This document shows positions 53,616 through 63,294 of a stretch of DNA of 64,000 nt, piece by piece. Each line of letters begins with the position of its first letter. Position 1 is the first letter of the stretch. A program made the translations under genes and the position numbers. The notes beneath the pieces are model-generated. The model saw only the letters and a program-made list of their open reading frames with translations. It made no database searches and was not told the DNA's origin. The stretch comes from CBIHON01 sp966211965 (GTDB lineage: Bacteria; Pseudomonadota; Gammaproteobacteria; Burkholderiales; Burkholderiaceae_D), in contig CBIHON010000026.1 of NCBI GenBank assembly GCA_966211965.1, positions 14,760-78,759 on the forward strand, in the 5' to 3' direction.

Positions 53616-53877
53616 CGCATGTACAGCATCGCAGCTCCCTAATAGGAAATTCTGCTGACCGTAGCGGACGCACTGTTGCGTTGTCGCTCCATAGTTTGAA
53701 CCCCATGCGAAATTGAACGAGGCGGAAAAGATTTGGAGGGGGCGTGATTTGCCCCTCCCAAGTGCGACTTCGCGTTTTGCCCAACCGTGCGGGCCGATTT
53801 AAACATGAAGAGCGGCGCCCTGGCACGCAACACCCGGTGCATGCAGCCACAAAACCGACGGTTAGATTGATGGGCAG
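53616..53877. other. Gap between HAF gene and tRNA terminator
   Basis: No gene is supported. A hairpin GGAGGGG (53735-53741) / CCCCTCC (53752-53758) may end the HAF transcript, but lacks a T run. Confidence 0.4.
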
Positions 53878-53904
53878 AAAAACAAAACGCCCCGGGAAGG
53901 GCGC
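53878..53904 (-). terminator. Terminator of tRNA-Ser
   Basis: On the minus strand CGCCC and GGGCG pair around TTCCCG and are followed by TTTTGTTTTT, about 17 bases past the tRNA 3' end. Confidence 0.8.
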
Positions 53905-53920
53905 ATGTTTCGTTGATAAC

Positions 53921-54010
<90 letters not shown>

Positions 54011-54020
54011 AGCAGCCCGA

Positions 54021-54050
54021 ATTATACCTAAACGGCCGCCCTTCCCCCAA
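54021..54050 (-). promoter_or_regulatory. Promoter of tRNA-Ser
   Basis: On the minus strand TTGGGG (54050-54045), an 18-base spacer and a perfect TATAAT (54026-54021) lie 10 bases upstream of the mature tRNA 5' end. A GC-rich stretch follows the -10 box, as in stringently controlled stable-RNA promoters. Confidence 0.7.
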
Positions 54051-54273
54051 GACTGCAGGCAAATTATTAATATTTTCCTGAAACATTGCAGGCATCGGCT
54101 CTTCCGGCACAGGGGGCGGCGATGCACGACATGCGGCAGGCATCAGGCCCCAGCGCTCGCCGTGGCGACAAGAAAGACCACCGGATTTTACAAACATGGA
54201 GTAACTTGCTGGCATGCCTGCTGTCGAGGCGCCTCGAATTCAATCCTGCAAGCCCCTCCGATCGCAGGCCACA

Positions 54274-55512
54274 TCAACTCAAAAACATCTGCTGCAAATC
54301 ATTCAAAAACCGCTTCCCAAGTTCGGTCGGCTTGATGATTTTATGATCGCGGTAAAGCAAGCCTTTGGCCTCGGCCTCATTCAGCGCATTCTCGATCGTA
54401 TTGAGCGCAAGGCCGGTTCGCTCGGCGAACAGATTCACGTCGAAGCCATTGTTCAGACGCAGCGTATTGAGCATGAATTCAAAGCCCAGTTCGCCCCGAC
54501 CGATCTCGGCCTCCTCCTGCACCGGATTGCCCATCCGTACCGCCTCCAGGTAAGCCTTCGGCTGCTTGAAGCGCGCCTGCCGCAGCACCCGATGCGGAAA
54601 CGACAGCTTGCTGTGCGCGCCGGCGCCGATGCCGATGTAATCGCCGAACTGCCAATAGTTCAGGTTGTGCCGCGCCTGCCGTCCGGCTTGTGCATAGGCT
54701 GATACCTCGTAATGCTGATAGCCGGCCGCCGCGACCTGCTCCTCGATCATGTCCTGCATCTCGGCGCTGGCGTCGTCGTCCGGGATCGCCGGCGGATACT
54801 TGGCGAAGTAAGTGTTGGGTTCGAGCGTCAGATGATATAGCGACAGATGCGGCGCACCCGTTGCGATCGCCGTCTCGACGTCTTTGCGGGCCTCGTCCAG
54901 CGTTTGCGAGGGCAAGGCATACATCAAATCGAGATTGAAATTATCGAAGTTGGCATGCGCGATATCGACCGCACGCCGCGCTTCATTGCCGTCATGGATG
55001 CGGCCCAGCGCCTGCAGATGGCGCTGATCGAAACTCTGGATACCGATCGACAAACGATTGATGCCGCTGGCGCGATAGGATTTGAACTTCTCCGCTTCGA
55101 AAGTGCCGGGATTGGCTTCCATCGTAATTTCCGCGGCGATGTCGAGCGGCAGCAAGGTACGGACATCCGACATCAGGCGATCGAGTCCGGCCGCCGACAT
55201 CAGGCTGGGCGTGCCGCCGCCGATGAAGATCGTATAAATCTTGCGGCCCCAGATCAAGGGCAATGCCGCCTCCAGGTCGGCGCGCAGAGCGGCCAGGTAT
55301 TCATCTTCGGGAAAGCCCCCGGCCGCTTCGTGCGAGTTGAAATCGCAGTACGGACATTTTTTTACGCACCATGGGAAATGCACATACAGCGACAAAGGCG
55401 GCAAGGCGGCAAGATTGAGCACGCCCGGCTTGAGATAAGCCGTAGCCGCTTGCGCCGAGGCAGCGACCGCGTCGCGCGGAGCATCCTTGCCAACCGGTTT
55501 GATCGGAATCAT
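54274..55512 (-). CDS. hemW: Radical SAM haem chaperone HemW (formerly coproporphyrinogen oxidase-like)
   Basis: The 412-residue protein has the radical SAM cluster motif with Cys49, Cys53 and Cys56 (FPWCVKKCPYCDFNSHE), then IFIGGGTPSLM, NPGTFEAEKFKSYRASGINR and LSIGIQSFDQRHLQALGR, and a C-terminal HemN-type domain. It has the three-cysteine CxxxCxxC site without the extra C that HemN uses, as expected of HemW, which binds and transfers haem. The start overlaps the rdgB stop (ATGA), so it is translated with rdgB. The 263-base space to the tRNA shows no gene. Confidence 0.95.
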   Translation of the reverse strand: MIPIKPVGKDAPRDAVAASAQAATAYLKPGVLNLAALPPLSLYVHFPWCVKKCPYCDFNSHEAAGGFPEDEYLAALRADLEAALPLIWGRKIYTIFIGGGTPSLMSAAGLDRLMSDVRTLLPLDIAAEITMEANPGTFEAEKFKSYRASGINRLSIGIQSFDQRHLQALGRIHDGNEARRAVDIAHANFDNFNLDLMYALPSQTLDEARKDVETAIATGAPHLSLYHLTLEPNTYFAKYPPAIPDDDASAEMQDMIEEQVAAAGYQHYEVSAYAQAGRQARHNLNYWQFGDYIGIGAGAHSKLSFPHRVLRQARFKQPKAYLEAVRMGNPVQEEAEIGRGELGFEFMLNTLRLNNGFDVNLFAERTGLALNTIENALNEAEAKGLLYRDHKIIKPTELGKRFLNDLQQMFLS

Positions 55513-56093
55513 CGCAACTTCTCAACCAATACACGCAATGCCTGGCCGCGATGCGACAGGCGGTTTTTTTCTTCGGCGCTCAATTCAGCGGCGGTCTTAC
55601 CCAAGCCGGCCAGCCAGAAATGCGGATCATAGCCGAAGCCGCCCTGCCCACGCGGCGCGGCGACGATTTCACCGTCCCAGCGTCCTTCGGCGATCACCGG
55701 CTGCGGATCGTCGGCATGCCGCACGAAGACCAGCGCGCAAAAATAATAGGCCGATTTGTCCGCTTGCAATGCCAACTCTTCGATCAGCTTTTGATTGTTG
55801 CGCGTATCGGATCTGGGTTCGCCTGCATAACGCGCCGAGTACACGCCCGGCGCGCCGCCCAAGGCATTGGCGCACACGCCGGAGTCATCAGCCAGTGCAG
55901 GCAAGCCGGTGAGGCGCGCAGCATGGCGTGCTTTGGCCAGGGCATTTTCGATGAAGGTAGGGTGCGGTTCTTCGGCTTCCGGCACATTGAATTCGCCCTG
56001 CGTGCGCACATGGAAACCGATCGGCGCCAGCATCTCGCTGAACTCCTTCAGCTTGCCGGCATTGTTTGAGGCGAGGATGATGGTTCGGGTCAT
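55509..56093 (-). CDS. rdgB: XTP/dITP (non-canonical purine NTP) pyrophosphatase
   Basis: RdgB removes dITP and XTP from the nucleotide pool to avoid their incorporation into nucleic acid. The 194-residue protein has the substrate-binding start TIILASNNAGKLKEFSEML and the catalytic stretch LADDSGVCANALGGAPGVYS, and ends ALRVLVEKLR. A longer upstream frame is present, but ATG 56093 begins the conserved part. It lies 16 bases after rph and overlaps hemW, forming an rph-rdgB-hemW operon. Confidence 0.95.
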   Translation of the reverse strand: MTRTIILASNNAGKLKEFSEMLAPIGFHVRTQGEFNVPEAEEPHPTFIENALAKARHAARLTGLPALADDSGVCANALGGAPGVYSARYAGEPRSDTRNNQKLIEELALQADKSAYYFCALVFVRHADDPQPVIAEGRWDGEIVAAPRGQGGFGYDPHFWLAGLGKTAAELSAEEKNRLSHRGQALRVLVEKLR

Positions 56094-56109
56094 GGAAATA
56101 GCTCCGGCT

Positions 56110-56844
56110 TCATGCGGCCAAGCCAAGGGATTTTTTCTGCAGCACGATCAGGTCGGCAATGCCCCGTTGCGCCAGCGTCAACAATTGATCCATCGTGGCG
56201 CGATCGAAGGCTGCGCCTTCTGCCGTGCCCTGCACTTCGATGAAATGGCCGGCGTCGGTCATCACCACGTTCATGTCGGTGTCGCAGTCTGAATCTTCCG
56301 GATAATCGAGATCGAGCACCGGCACGCCGCGATACACCCCGACCGACACTGCAGCGACAAAATGCTTGAGCGGAATCGCGGTGATCACATCGCGCGCCAT
56401 CAACGTGGCAAACGCATCGTAAGCGGCGACCATGGCGCCGGTGATCGACGCCGTACGTGTGCCGCCGTCGGCCTGGATCACGTCGCAATCGATGTGCAGC
56501 GTACGTTCGCCGAAAGCGGCCAGATCGAAGGCAGCACGCAGCGAACGCCCGATCAGGCGCTGGATTTCCTGGGTACGGCCGGATTGTTTGCCGCGTGCAG
56601 CTTCACGGTCCATGCGTGTGTGAGTGGAGCGCGGCAGCATGCCGTACTCGGCAGTCAGCCAGCCCTGTCCTTTGCCTTTCAGGAAGCCGGGCACCTTGTC
56701 TTCAATGCTCGCGGTGCAGATGACGCGGGTATCGCCGCATTCGATAAGGACGGAACCTTCGGCATGCCGGGTGTAATTCCGGGTCAGGTGTATAGGGCGC
56801 AAAGCATCGGCGGCACGTCCGCTGGGACGGTTTTCAATCGACAT
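56110..56844 (-). CDS. rph: Ribonuclease PH
   Basis: The 244-residue phosphorolytic exoribonuclease trims tRNA 3' ends. It shows RPIHLTRNYTRHAEGSVLIE, the phosphate-binding Arg region with RTQEIQRLIGRSLRAAFDL, and the typical IDCDVIQADGGTRTASITGA and DLDYPEDSDCDTDMN (active-site acids). Length is normal, and unlike the E. coli K-12 pseudogene it is not shifted. It is the first gene of the rph-rdgB-hemW group. Confidence 0.97.
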   Translation of the reverse strand: MSIENRPSGRAADALRPIHLTRNYTRHAEGSVLIECGDTRVICTASIEDKVPGFLKGKGQGWLTAEYGMLPRSTHTRMDREAARGKQSGRTQEIQRLIGRSLRAAFDLAAFGERTLHIDCDVIQADGGTRTASITGAMVAAYDAFATLMARDVITAIPLKHFVAAVSVGVYRGVPVLDLDYPEDSDCDTDMNVVMTDAGHFIEVQGTAEGAAFDRATMDQLLTLAQRGIADLIVLQKKSLGLAA

Positions 56845-56920
56845 GGGAAGACCTATCTTCTATCTTAAATGAGGAAAACGGAGATGCCGGAACCAAAGGT
56901 AGCCGACATCAGTCGGGAGT

Positions 56921-57853
56921 CTAATTCCTGGAGGTGATGCGCGAGGATTTTTCGATGGCGCTGCGGATTTCATCGATCGCTTTTTCGATCTCGTTCTCAT
57001 TGAACGTATCGGAATTCTCCAGGTCGGCATGGCGCGGCGCCTGAATCGTGGTGGTCACGCTGCCGACCGGCAGCGTATGCGTGGTGATGGTGGTGGCGCC
57101 GGTTACGCTGCTGTCGCTGGTCTCCCACATCATCGCCAGGGCCGTGACATTGTCGCTGTTCTTGCCTGCCAATTCGGTCGCGGTGGAAATCAATTCCGGC
57201 ACCGCGCGCACGATCGTATTGTGTTGGAGTCGCTGCGCCAAGACGTGGTCCGGCATGACGGACCACAAGCCATCCGAACAGAGCAGCAGCACATCGCCAG
57301 CCTGCAAGCTGGCTCGCCGGGAAATCTCGACGATCGGCATGTTGGGCGCACCCAGGCAATTGAACAGTTTGTTGCGGTCGGGATGGGTATCGCGTTCGGA
57401 GGGATCGACCTTGCCTTGCGCGATCAGCGTCTCGATACGCGAGTGATCACGTGTGCGCGCGAGGATCTGGCCGTTACGCATCCAGTACAGGCGCGAATCG
57501 CCGCAATGCGCCCAGAATGCGCTGTTATGCTGGACCAGGCAGGCAACGATGGTGGTGCGCGGCGTTTCCGGCAGATTGTTGATCGCGCGGTAGCGATGAA
57601 TCTCGCGATGCGCGGCGAAAAAACTGTCTTCCAGAAAACGCTCGGGCTTTTTTACGTAAGGATTGGCGCTCTGCTGGAATAACGAACCGATCGTTTGCAT
57701 CGCAATGGTAGCAGCCATCTCTCCCTGGATGTGACCGCCCATGCCATCTGCCAGCAGCAACAGCAAGGCATCGCGGGTGAAGCTATACCCCATCCGGTCC
57801 TGGTTGTTTTTGCGGCCGCCGATATGGCTTTCTTGGTAAACAGAAAATCGCAT
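56921..57853 (-). CDS. PP2C-type serine/threonine protein phosphatase
   Basis: The 310-residue protein has metal-binding motifs LLLLADGMGGHIQGEMAA, FWAHCGDSRLYWMRNGQ, LLLCSDGLWSVMPDH and NSDNVTALAMMW of PP2C enzymes, which remove phosphate from Ser/Thr. The C-terminal 70 residues are a Thr-rich linker and an acidic helix. It follows the kinase gene with a 19-base gap, so the pair probably sets the phosphorylation state of shared substrates. It is soluble, without membrane helices. Confidence 0.94.
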   Translation of the reverse strand: MRFSVYQESHIGGRKNNQDRMGYSFTRDALLLLLADGMGGHIQGEMAATIAMQTIGSLFQQSANPYVKKPERFLEDSFFAAHREIHRYRAINNLPETPRTTIVACLVQHNSAFWAHCGDSRLYWMRNGQILARTRDHSRIETLIAQGKVDPSERDTHPDRNKLFNCLGAPNMPIVEISRRASLQAGDVLLLCSDGLWSVMPDHVLAQRLQHNTIVRAVPELISTATELAGKNSDNVTALAMMWETSDSSVTGATTITTHTLPVGSVTTTIQAPRHADLENSDTFNENEIEKAIDEIRSAIEKSSRITSRN

Positions 57854-57872
57854 GGTTTCTTTTGATCGCGAC

Positions 57873-58880
57873 CTAGCGCGAATTTTCCTGGATCGTCGTT
57901 ACGGTGTTCGGCGCATGCCTGCCGAAGCTGCCAAAAAAACCACGCAATTTGTTGGAAATCATTTCCATCGTGTCGCCGCCCTTCTTGGCCGGCACCGGCT
58001 CCTTCAAGGCCTTTTGCACGGCAAAAACACTTTGCGGCCGCGCCAGCGGGTCGATCATCAGGCACCAGCGAATGACTTGGATCAGCTCTGGAGAGTAGAT
58101 ATCTTCCAGCTTGCGCAGATGGCCATCCATTTTATCATTCGCCTTGCGCTGGTCGGCCGCCTGCGGCGGCGCGCCGACCATGCAGGCGAACATCGATGCG
58201 CCGATACTGTAGATATCGGTCCAGGGACCGAGATTGCCGTTCTTCAGATAGAGTTCGGGCGGCGCGAAACCGGGGGTATACATCGGATACAGCTTGGGCA
58301 GGTCGGTCTTGAGCGTCTGCCGCGCCGCGCCGAAATCCAACAGGATGGGCGTGCCATCAACCCGCAGATAGATATTGGCCGGCTTCAAATCGAGATGCAG
58401 CAGCTTGTTGGCGTGCACTTCGCGCAAGCCGTTCATTACGTGGCTGAACATCTTGCGGATGAAGCGCTCCGACACCAGCGGCCGTTCGCCCTTGTCGCGG
58501 CGGCGCAGGATGTGGTCTTGCAGGGAGCGGCCAGACTCATAAGCCATCACCATGTACACGGTTTCGTTGGCGCGGAAAAAATTCACCACGCTGACCACAT
58601 TGGGATGGGCAATGCGCGCCAGCGCGCGGCCTTCCTCGAAAAAGCACTTCAAGCCGATGCGGAAAGTTGCCAGATTTTCAGGAGAAATCGCGGGGACCAG
58701 TTCGCCCGGTTGACGCAAAGCCAGCGAACTCGGGAGATACTCCTTGATCGCGACGGCATTGCCATCTTCATCGTAAGCGAGATAGACAATACTGAACCCG
58801 CCGGACGCAATCTTCTTTACAATGCGGTATCCGGCAATTTCGAGTCCATCAGGTAACGGAGCATTGTTTTGCGCAGCCAT
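57873..58880 (-). CDS. Eukaryotic-type serine/threonine protein kinase
   Basis: The 335-residue protein is a complete Hanks-type kinase: IVKKIASGGFSIVYLAYDED (glycine loop), VAIKEYLP (ATP Lys), LLHLDLKPANIYL (catalytic Asp; His-Leu-Asp in place of HRD), ILLDFGAARQTL (DFG), and APPE in GFAPPELYLKNG. A tail of about 55 residues follows, without membrane helix or sensor domain. ATG 58880, preceded by AAGGATG, is chosen over an upstream in-frame ATG. It lies divergent to yicC. HLD kinases lack the RD arginine and are often not controlled by activation-loop phosphorylation. Confidence 0.93.
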   Translation of the reverse strand: MAAQNNAPLPDGLEIAGYRIVKKIASGGFSIVYLAYDEDGNAVAIKEYLPSSLALRQPGELVPAISPENLATFRIGLKCFFEEGRALARIAHPNVVSVVNFFRANETVYMVMAYESGRSLQDHILRRRDKGERPLVSERFIRKMFSHVMNGLREVHANKLLHLDLKPANIYLRVDGTPILLDFGAARQTLKTDLPKLYPMYTPGFAPPELYLKNGNLGPWTDIYSIGASMFACMVGAPPQAADQRKANDKMDGHLRKLEDIYSPELIQVIRWCLMIDPLARPQSVFAVQKALKEPVPAKKGGDTMEMISNKLRGFFGSFGRHAPNTVTTIQENSR

Positions 58881-59038
58881 ATCATCCTTACTATGCTTGC
58901 TTTGGTTACAGTGTAGTGCGTCGAGATTGCGGGGACAACTAAAAAGTAGGCTTTTTATCATTTGCCAATCCCGAGGCAATGCATCAGGATTGTGTGGATA
59001 AATCGCTGTTTTGTAAAGAGAAAAACGGGAACTGAATT

Positions 59039-59956
59039 GTGAGCATTTGCAGCATGACCGGCTATGCGGTCACCACACGGGAAACCGCAGGCGGAACCCT
59101 GACCATCGAGATCAAGAGCGTGAATTCCCGTTTCCTGGATCTGCAGTTCCGCATCAACGACGATTTGCGCGCGCTCGAACCGATTCTGCGCGAAGCAATC
59201 ATGGGACGCATCACGCGCGGCAAGGTGGAGTGCCGCATCAGTTTCGGCCGCAAGACGAACGCGGCCGGAACGCAGACGCTCAATACCGCGCTGCTGGCCA
59301 CGCTGGCCGGCCTGCAGAGCGAGATCCGCCGGCAGTTCGCCGACGCGGCGCCGCTGTCGGTCAATGAACTGCTGCGCTGGCCAGGCGTGGTCGAAGAAGC
59401 AGAAATCGGCCAGGAATCGCTGCAGGCCGACACCGCGGCAGCCATGGCCGCCACACTGGACGCCTTCATCGAAAGCCGCGCCCGCGAAGGTGCGGCGCTC
59501 GAAGCGATGCTGATATCGCGCATTGGCGATATGGAAGCCATCGTGAAACGCATCACGCCGCTGGTGCCGCTGGTGGTGTCGCAATTCCAGCAAAAAGCCA
59601 CCGAGCGCATGCAGGAAGCCTTGGGGTTGGCTCTGCAAAACGGCAATCCCTCATCGACATCCACCGCCTCGCGCGAAGAAGCGCTGGAGCGTATCCGCCA
59701 GGAAGTTACGCTATACGGCATCCGCATCGACGTATCGGAAGAATTGACACGTTTGTCGGCGCACCTCAGCGAGACCCGCCATATCCTGAAAAAAGGCGGT
59801 CAGGTCGGCAAGCGCCTCGACTTCATGATGCAGGAGCTCAACCGTGAAGCCAATACGGTCGGCTCCAAGGCCTCGGTCAAGGAGCTGTCCGATGCCTCGA
59901 TGGCCTTGAAGCTTCTGATTGAACAAATGCGCGAGCAAGTCCAGAATCTGGAGTAA
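59039..59956 (+). CDS. yicC: YicC family endoribonuclease
   Basis: The 305-residue protein begins with GTG (GTG AGC ATT TGC AGC ATG ACC) to give SMTGYAVTTRE, the conserved YicC start, then EIKSVNSRFLDLQFRINDDL. The C-terminal DUF1732 part has LTRLSAHLSETRHILKKGGQ, FMMQELNREANTVGSKA and a coiled end. YicC proteins are RNases acting with other RNA-decay factors. The yicC-gmk order is conserved in many proteobacteria. Confidence 0.95.
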   Translation: MSICSMTGYAVTTRETAGGTLTIEIKSVNSRFLDLQFRINDDLRALEPILREAIMGRITRGKVECRISFGRKTNAAGTQTLNTALLATLAGLQSEIRRQFADAAPLSVNELLRWPGVVEEAEIGQESLQADTAAAMAATLDAFIESRAREGAALEAMLISRIGDMEAIVKRITPLVPLVVSQFQQKATERMQEALGLALQNGNPSSTSTASREEALERIRQEVTLYGIRIDVSEELTRLSAHLSETRHILKKGGQVGKRLDFMMQELNREANTVGSKASVKELSDASMALKLLIEQMREQVQNLE

Positions 59957-60074
59957 AGCGGCCAGCGGCAGGAAGGATGGTGTTTTCCGCGAATCAGCAC
60001 CGGAAAAATACGTGATGTTCGCGCCCTCCGCTTGCTTGTTTTGATTATTTGTCAGCGCCTCAACGAGAATTCCT

Positions 60075-60713
60075 ATGACCGACACCAACAACTCTTCCGG
60101 CAGCCTGTTCATGGTCGTCGCGCCATCCGGCGCCGGCAAGTCCACTCTGGTCAACGCGCTGCTGGAGCGGGAACCCGGGATCAAATTATCGATCTCTTAT
60201 ACCACCCGCGCGCCGCGTCCGACCGAACAGCATGGACGCGAATACTATTTCACTTCGACCGAGGATTTCCTGGCGCGGCGCGCGGCAGGCGAATTCCTGG
60301 AGTCAGCCGAAGTGCACGGCAATTACTACGGCACCTCGCGCCTGTTGATTGCGGAACAGATGAAAGCAGGCACCGACGTGCTGCTCGAAATCGATTGGCA
60401 AGGCGCGCACCAGATCAAGAAGCAATTCCCGCATGCGGTCGGCATTTTCATCCTGCCGCCGTCGATCACAGCGCTGGAAGAACGCCTGAAAAAACGCGGG
60501 CAGGACGAGCCTCAAGTGATCCTGCGCCGCGTGCTTGCGGCCGGCGGCGAAATCGCCCACGCTCCGGAGTTCGAATATGTTATTATTAATCAAGAGTTTG
60601 CAACCGCTTTAGCTGAGTTGATCTCGATTGTTACTGCGACCCGTTGCCGGTTTGCGCAACAGGCGGCGCGTAACGCTTCCCTATTCGCCCAGTTAGGTAT
60701 CCACGCCATCTAG
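60075..60713 (+). CDS. gmk: Guanylate kinase
   Basis: The 212-residue enzyme phosphorylates GMP to GDP. It has the P-loop VVAPSGAGKSTLVNALL, the GMP-binding SYTTRAPRPTEQHGREYYF and LLEIDWQGAHQIKKQFPHA. The C-terminal ten residues beyond FAQ are variable. It is followed by rpoZ and spoT, as in E. coli, linking GTP supply to (p)ppGpp control. Confidence 0.97.
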   Translation: MTDTNNSSGSLFMVVAPSGAGKSTLVNALLEREPGIKLSISYTTRAPRPTEQHGREYYFTSTEDFLARRAAGEFLESAEVHGNYYGTSRLLIAEQMKAGTDVLLEIDWQGAHQIKKQFPHAVGIFILPPSITALEERLKKRGQDEPQVILRRVLAAGGEIAHAPEFEYVIINQEFATALAELISIVTATRCRFAQQAARNASLFAQLGIHAI

Positions 60714-60759
60714 GGCCTTCCTGCCACTTACGCAGACATCGATTTTTTTAGGAGCACGC

Positions 60760-60963
60760 ATGGCACGTATCACCATTGAAGATTGTCTCAAACAGATTCC
60801 GAACCGCTTCCAGCTTTCTTTGGCGGCAACCTATCGTGCACGTCAATTATTGCAAGGCCATACACCCAAGGTTGAGGCGAAAGACAAGCCGACCGTCCTC
60901 GCCCTGCGCGAAATCGCGGCCGGCAAGGTCGGGATTGAAATGCTGAAAAAAGTCCCAAGCTGA
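60760..60963 (+). CDS. rpoZ: RNA polymerase omega subunit
   Basis: This 67-residue protein aids assembly of RNA polymerase and forms one ppGpp-binding site. MARITIEDCLKQIPNRFQLS and KPTVLALREIAAGKVG match the family, which is shorter in betaproteobacteria than in E. coli (91 residues). AGGAG lies before the ATG. It sits in the gmk-rpoZ-spoT order. Confidence 0.97.
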   Translation: MARITIEDCLKQIPNRFQLSLAATYRARQLLQGHTPKVEAKDKPTVLALREIAAGKVGIEMLKKVPS

Positions 60964-61010
60964 TCACAATTCAATTGACTTGACCGCCATGCGGCTGATA
61001 CCCACCAAGC

Positions 61011-63287
61011 ATGAACCTGACGCCCGCAGATTCAACGTTATCAGTTGCTCCGAATAATCGAGCGGCATCCGACCGCTCGAATTCCAAATCCGCATCGTCT
61101 TCCCCCGATCAGACGCCGCAAAATTCCAATGCCGGCGTCGCATCGGTTACGCAACTGACCTCCAAACTTGCCGAATATCTGACTGCTTCCGAACTGAAGA
61201 AGGTCAAGGAGGCCTATCGCTTTTCAGACGAGATGCATCTCGGCCAGATGCGCATGTCAGGCGAACCGTATATCTCGCATCCGATCGCGGTGGCGGAAAT
61301 CTGCGCCGACTGGAAGCTTGATGCACAAGCCATCATGGCGGCCTTGCTGCATGATGTGATGGAAGACCAGGACGTGCGCAAGGATGAGCTGATCGAACGT
61401 TTCGGCGCACCGGTGGCGACCCTGGTGGACGGTCTGTCCAAGCTGGAAAAAATCGAATTTCAAAGCCAGATCGAAGCGCAGGCGGAAAACTTCCGCAAGA
61501 TGCTGCTGGCGATGGCGCGCGATGTGCGGGTGATTTTGGTCAAGCTGGCCGACCGCCTGCACAACATGCGCACACTGGGGTCAATGGCTCCCGAGAAAAA
61601 GCGTCGCATCGCCCGCGAGACGATGGAAGTATACGTCCCGATCGCGCACCGGCTTGGGCTCAACAACATCTACCGGGAACTGCAGGACCTGTCGTTTTCG
61701 CATCTCTATCCGACACGCTACCGGACTCTCGCAAAAGCGGTCAAGGCGGCGCGCGGCAACCGGCGCGAAGTCGTCAGCAAAATCCTGGAAGCAGTCAAAG
61801 CAACGCTCGCCGCAGCAGGCATCCAAGCCCAGGTTTTCGGGCGCGAAAAAACCCTGTTCGGCATTTACAAAAAGATGCGCAGCAAGCATCTCTCATTTTC
61901 GCAAGTGCTGGACGTCTACGGCTTTCGCGTGGTCGTCGACAGCTTCGCCAATTGCTATGTCGCCTTGGGCACACTGCATGCGCTGTACAAGCCGATGCCG
62001 GGCAAATTCAAGGATTACATCGCGATCTCCAAGCTGAACGGTTATCAATCGCTGCACACCACCTTGATCGGTCCATATGGCACGCCGGTCGAATTTCAGA
62101 TCCGCACCCAGGAAATGCACCGCGTCGCGGAATCCGGCGTAGCCGCGCACTGGCTGTACAAGAACGACGAAGGCAGCCTGACCGACCTGCAGCAGCGCAC
62201 CCATGCCTGGCTGCAATCGCTGCTCGACATCCAGAAGCAGACCGGCGATTCGGCCGAATTCCTGGAGCACGTCAAGGTCGACCTGTTCCCCGATTCGGTG
62301 TATGTGTTCACCCCCAAATCGAAGATCATTGCGCTGCCGCGCGGCGCCACCGCACTGGATTTCGCCTACAGCATCCATACCGACATCGGCGACCAGACCA
62401 TCGCCGCCAAGATCAACCATGAGCAGGCGCCGCTGCGTACCGAGATGCGCAACGGAGATATCGTCGAAATCATCACCTCGCCCACCTCGCGACCGAGCCC
62501 GAACTGGCTCACCTTTGTCCGTACCGGCAAGGCGCGCTCGGCGATACGCCATCACCTGCGTACCATCAACCTTTCCGAATCGATCGATCTCGGGCGTCGC
62601 CTGTTGTCGCAGGCATTGATCGGCTTGAACCTGAACCCTGCCTTGCCACCGGCGTTGGCGGAAAAGCTGCTGAAGGAGTCCAGCGCCAAGTCGCTCGACG
62701 AACTGTACGCCGACATCGGCGTCGGCAAGCGCATGGCGGCCTTGGTGGCACGCCACATCATGGGATTGGTGGAAGCCGATTCAGCGCCGCATGCACTGCC
62801 CGAGAAGATCAACGCAAAGACCTCGAACAAGCTCGACCCAGTGATCATCTACGGCAGCGAAGGCGTTTCGGTGCAATTGGCACCATGCTGCCTGCCGATT
62901 CCGGGCGACAGCATCATCGGGCAACTGAAACGTGATCAGGGGTTGATCGTGCATGCCACCGATTGCGACCTGGCCAAGCGCCAGCGCAACAAGGAACCGG
63001 ACCGCTGGATCGAGGTGTTATGGGGTACCGAGCTGAACCGCCGCTTCGATTGCCGCATCATGCTGCTGGTCAAGAATGAAAAAGGCATCCTGGCGCGCAT
63101 CGCGGCTGAGATCGGTGAATCGGATGCCAACATCACCTACGTCGGCATGGACGAGGATAGAGACCATCAATTGATGACGCAGTTACGCTTTACGGTGCAG
63201 GTCGAGGATCGCATCCATCTGGCGCGCCTGATGCGCAACCTGAGGCAGATTCCCGGCGTGACGCGGCTGCTGCGGGAACGTAGTTAA
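61011..63287 (+). CDS. spoT: Bifunctional (p)ppGpp synthetase/hydrolase SpoT
   Basis: The 758-residue protein sets the alarmone level. An unusual Ser/Asn/Ala-rich N-terminal extension of about 45 residues precedes the HD hydrolase domain, in which His90 and the pair His114-Asp115 (ALLHDVMEDQD) bind the metal. The synthetase follows (VYGFRVVVDSFANCYVALG; KFKDYIAISKLNGYQSLHTT), then TGS (VYVFTPKSKIIALPRGATAL), a helical and conserved-cysteine region (VQLAPCCLPIPGD) and a C-terminal ACT domain. An intact HD site favours SpoT over RelA. The start ATG 61011 has no strong ribosome site, and an ATG further inside is possible. Confidence 0.95.
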   Translation: MNLTPADSTLSVAPNNRAASDRSNSKSASSSPDQTPQNSNAGVASVTQLTSKLAEYLTASELKKVKEAYRFSDEMHLGQMRMSGEPYISHPIAVAEICADWKLDAQAIMAALLHDVMEDQDVRKDELIERFGAPVATLVDGLSKLEKIEFQSQIEAQAENFRKMLLAMARDVRVILVKLADRLHNMRTLGSMAPEKKRRIARETMEVYVPIAHRLGLNNIYRELQDLSFSHLYPTRYRTLAKAVKAARGNRREVVSKILEAVKATLAAAGIQAQVFGREKTLFGIYKKMRSKHLSFSQVLDVYGFRVVVDSFANCYVALGTLHALYKPMPGKFKDYIAISKLNGYQSLHTTLIGPYGTPVEFQIRTQEMHRVAESGVAAHWLYKNDEGSLTDLQQRTHAWLQSLLDIQKQTGDSAEFLEHVKVDLFPDSVYVFTPKSKIIALPRGATALDFAYSIHTDIGDQTIAAKINHEQAPLRTEMRNGDIVEIITSPTSRPSPNWLTFVRTGKARSAIRHHLRTINLSESIDLGRRLLSQALIGLNLNPALPPALAEKLLKESSAKSLDELYADIGVGKRMAALVARHIMGLVEADSAPHALPEKINAKTSNKLDPVIIYGSEGVSVQLAPCCLPIPGDSIIGQLKRDQGLIVHATDCDLAKRQRNKEPDRWIEVLWGTELNRRFDCRIMLLVKNEKGILARIAAEIGESDANITYVGMDEDRDHQLMTQLRFTVQVEDRIHLARLMRNLRQIPGVTRLLRERS

Positions 63288-63294
63288 ATCCGCT

